From positions 474 to 6,988 of the forward strand of contig JAJYJL010000427.1 of NCBI GenBank assembly GCA_021789565.1: a DNA stretch of 6,515 nucleotides, in the 5' to 3' direction. The position numbers were made by a program, and so were the translations under genes. Below are positions 5,511 through 6,515 of this stretch, in pieces; within the stretch, counting starts at the first letter, position 1; every line of letters starts with the position of its first letter. The notes under the pieces were generated by a model, which had not been told where the DNA came from, ran no database searches, and was given only the letters and a program-made list of their open reading frames with translations. This DNA comes from Acidobacteriota bacterium (lineage in GTDB: Bacteria; Acidobacteriota; Terriglobia; UBA7540).

Positions 5511-6239
5511 ATGAGCCTAAATCAACGGCTGGCTTTTTATGATTTTGACGGGACCCTGACTTCGGGCAACATCGTCCGGCGTTATGCCTATTTCACTCTG
5601 CACCATCCGTCGAGGCCGCGGGCGGCGTTGAAATTCCTAAAGCTGCTGCTGAGCATTCCGTCCTGGCTGGCCATGGAATTCCGCTCGCGGCGCCGGTTCA
5701 ACGAAGTGTTCTTCCGCGAATATCGCGGCATGCGCGAGCAGGTGCTGCGGGCGCAGTCGCGGCAGCTCTTCAATGAAAAAATCCTGCCGTCCATTTATCC
5801 CGACGCGCAGGTGCTGCTGGAGGAAGACCGAAGACAGGGCTATAGGCCCGTTCTGGTTTCGGGCGAACTGGATGTTGCTCTGGACGAGGTAATCCGGTAC
5901 CTTGGTTTTCAATCGGTGATCTGCAACCGCCTGGTTTTTCGCAACGGAGTTGCCACCGGAGAAGTGGAAGCTCCGCTGATTGCAGAGGAAGAGAAAGTCC
6001 GCGCCATGGAGGAGTTGTGCCGGCAATTCGGCGCGGAGATGAAACATTGCAGGGCATACTCCGACAGTTTCTCGGACCTGCCCATGCTGGAAGCTGTGGG
6101 AGACCCGGCTGCCGTTAATCCTGACCGGCGACTCAAGCGCGTCGCCCGGGAGCGCGGCTGGACCATTCTGGATTTGAAGAGAGGCATCGATGTCAAACGA
6201 CGCCGGGAACCATCCCCCGGCGGGGCCGCCGGCGTTTGA
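5511..6239 (+). CDS. HAD-IB family (SerB-like) phosphatase/hydrolase
   Basis: This 242-aa soluble HAD phosphohydrolase has all four motifs in order: motif I DFDGT with nucleophile D11 and acid/base D13; motif II S117 in VLVSGE; motif III K162 in EEEKV; motif IV SDSFSDLPML with D185 and D189. The helical cap at about 20-95, between motifs I and II, and the family phrases (GVATGEVE, AVNPDRRLK) place it in subfamily IB, which includes phosphoserine phosphatase and the phosphatase domains sometimes fused to PlsC acyltransferases. Next to lipid genes, a role dephosphorylating a lipid or glycerol-phosphate intermediate is attractive but inferred; phosphoserine phosphatase remains possible, although no serine genes are in view. 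The C-terminal tail after about residue 224 is basic and Pro/Gly-rich and overlaps the next gene by 50 bases. The start at 5511 puts motif I at the usual distance from the N-terminus, but a good ribosome binding site is lacking. Confidence 0.87.
   Translation: MSLNQRLAFYDFDGTLTSGNIVRRYAYFTLHHPSRPRAALKFLKLLLSIPSWLAMEFRSRRRFNEVFFREYRGMREQVLRAQSRQLFNEKILPSIYPDAQVLLEEDRRQGYRPVLVSGELDVALDEVIRYLGFQSVICNRLVFRNGVATGEVEAPLIAEEEKVRAMEELCRQFGAEMKHCRAYSDSFSDLPMLEAVGDPAAVNPDRRLKRVARERGWTILDLKRGIDVKRRREPSPGGAAGV
6177..6184 (+). promoter_or_regulatory. Ribosome binding site inside the HAD gene for the overlapping LarA-like gene
   Basis: AAGAGAGG is purine-rich, close to the Shine-Dalgarno consensus, and ends five bases before ATG 6190. 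It supports starting the downstream gene within the HAD coding sequence and is the best ribosome binding site in the window. Confidence 0.6.
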
Positions 6240-6515
6240 GTTTGGCGATCCCACACCCAATGCGGTAGGACGCAACGCAGTTGTTTCACACGAGGGCTGC
6301 GTCGTCCAACTCGAAGGACGCTCGGCTGAGCGGCTGATGTGGTACGGCGAAGACCTGCTCTCCGTCCGGATGCCGGCGGGCACGCGCGTCCTCTATCCCA
6401 ACCCCACCATTGCCGGCCTCAAGGACCGCGACGCCGCGATTCGCTACGCCATTGACCACCCTGAGCAGATGGGGCCGCTCTCGGAGTTGCTGCGGCCGGG
6501 CATGAAAGTGACCAT
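6190..6515 (+). CDS. LarA-like protein (lactate racemase N-domain/DUF2088), 3' part outside window
   Basis: An open frame of 108 codons runs off the window end without a stop. The N-terminus is Pro/Gly-rich (about residues 1-25). Then comes a stretch typical of LarA-like proteins: MWYGEDLLSVRMP, a TRVLYPNPTIAGL block, DRDAAIRYAIDHP and PLSELLRPGMKVT. In that family the PGMKVT segment leads into the core with the conserved nucleotide-binding loop, which is beyond the window. Characterised LarA is a lactate racemase using a nickel-pincer cofactor; many homologs act on other 2-hydroxy acids or are uncharacterised, so the substrate is unknown. The start at 6190 overlaps the HAD gene by 50 bases in another frame and is backed by AAGAGAGG at 6177-6184. 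The overlap suggests coupled translation, yet an obvious functional link with lipid synthesis is missing. The call rests on recognised sequence style without an alignment. Confidence 0.68.
   Translation, partial: MSNDAGNHPPAGPPAFEFGDPTPNAVGRNAVVSHEGCVVQLEGRSAERLMWYGEDLLSVRMPAGTRVLYPNPTIAGLKDRDAAIRYAIDHPEQMGPLSELLRPGMKVT

Noticed and set aside
5511..6239. Naming the HAD protein SerB
   Set aside because: The catalytic motifs fit subfamily IB generally, but nothing seen specifies phosphoserine, and the neighbours are lipid genes.

Overview
The window looks like chromosomal DNA from a GC-rich soil bacterium, most likely Acidobacteriota. This is inferred from protein style and from the intergenic DNA: short palindromes with arms such as GGCACGACT/AGTCGTGCC and GGGGCT/AGCCCC, and an element ending in CTCAGGATGAC, which I recall as common gap-fillers in acidobacterial genomes. 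No rRNA or other phylogenetic marker is present, so the assignment is tentative.

All five genes lie on the + strand. In order they are: a fatty acyl reductase with Rossmann and C-terminal 'sterile' domains (18-1619); a three-part protein with an N-terminal acyl carrier domain, a fatty-acyl-AMP ligase (FAAL) domain and a C-terminal PlsC-like acyltransferase domain (1756-4551); a PlsY-type glycerol-3-phosphate acyltransferase (4617-5213); a HAD-IB phosphatase-like protein (5511-6239); and the first 108 codons of a LarA-like (lactate racemase N-domain/DUF2088) protein that overlaps the HAD gene by 50 bases and runs off the window (6190-6515).

Read together, the first four genes form a plausible lipid pathway. 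A free fatty acid is adenylated by the FAAL, loaded on the fused carrier domain, and reduced by the FAR-type enzyme to aldehyde or alcohol. The PlsC-like and PlsY proteins handle glycerol-phosphate acylation, and a phosphatase removes a phosphate. The domain set (reductase + AMP ligase + carrier + PlsC) is that of ElbD, the multifunctional ether-lipid enzyme of Myxococcus xanthus, here split over two genes. An ElbD-like ether-lipid or fatty-alcohol lipid locus is therefore the leading hypothesis. Two details suggest altered chemistry: the PlsC-like domain has Arg where the catalytic His of HX4D should be, and PlsY motif 1 reads GSGNPGFNN instead of the usual GSGNxGATN.

The gaps between genes (136, 65 and 297 bases) each carry a different kind of inverted repeat. 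The last gap holds at least five hairpins within about 180 bases, including two copies of one 20-base palindrome. They are probably genome-wide interspersed repeats rather than gene-specific control sites, though some may end or stabilise transcripts.
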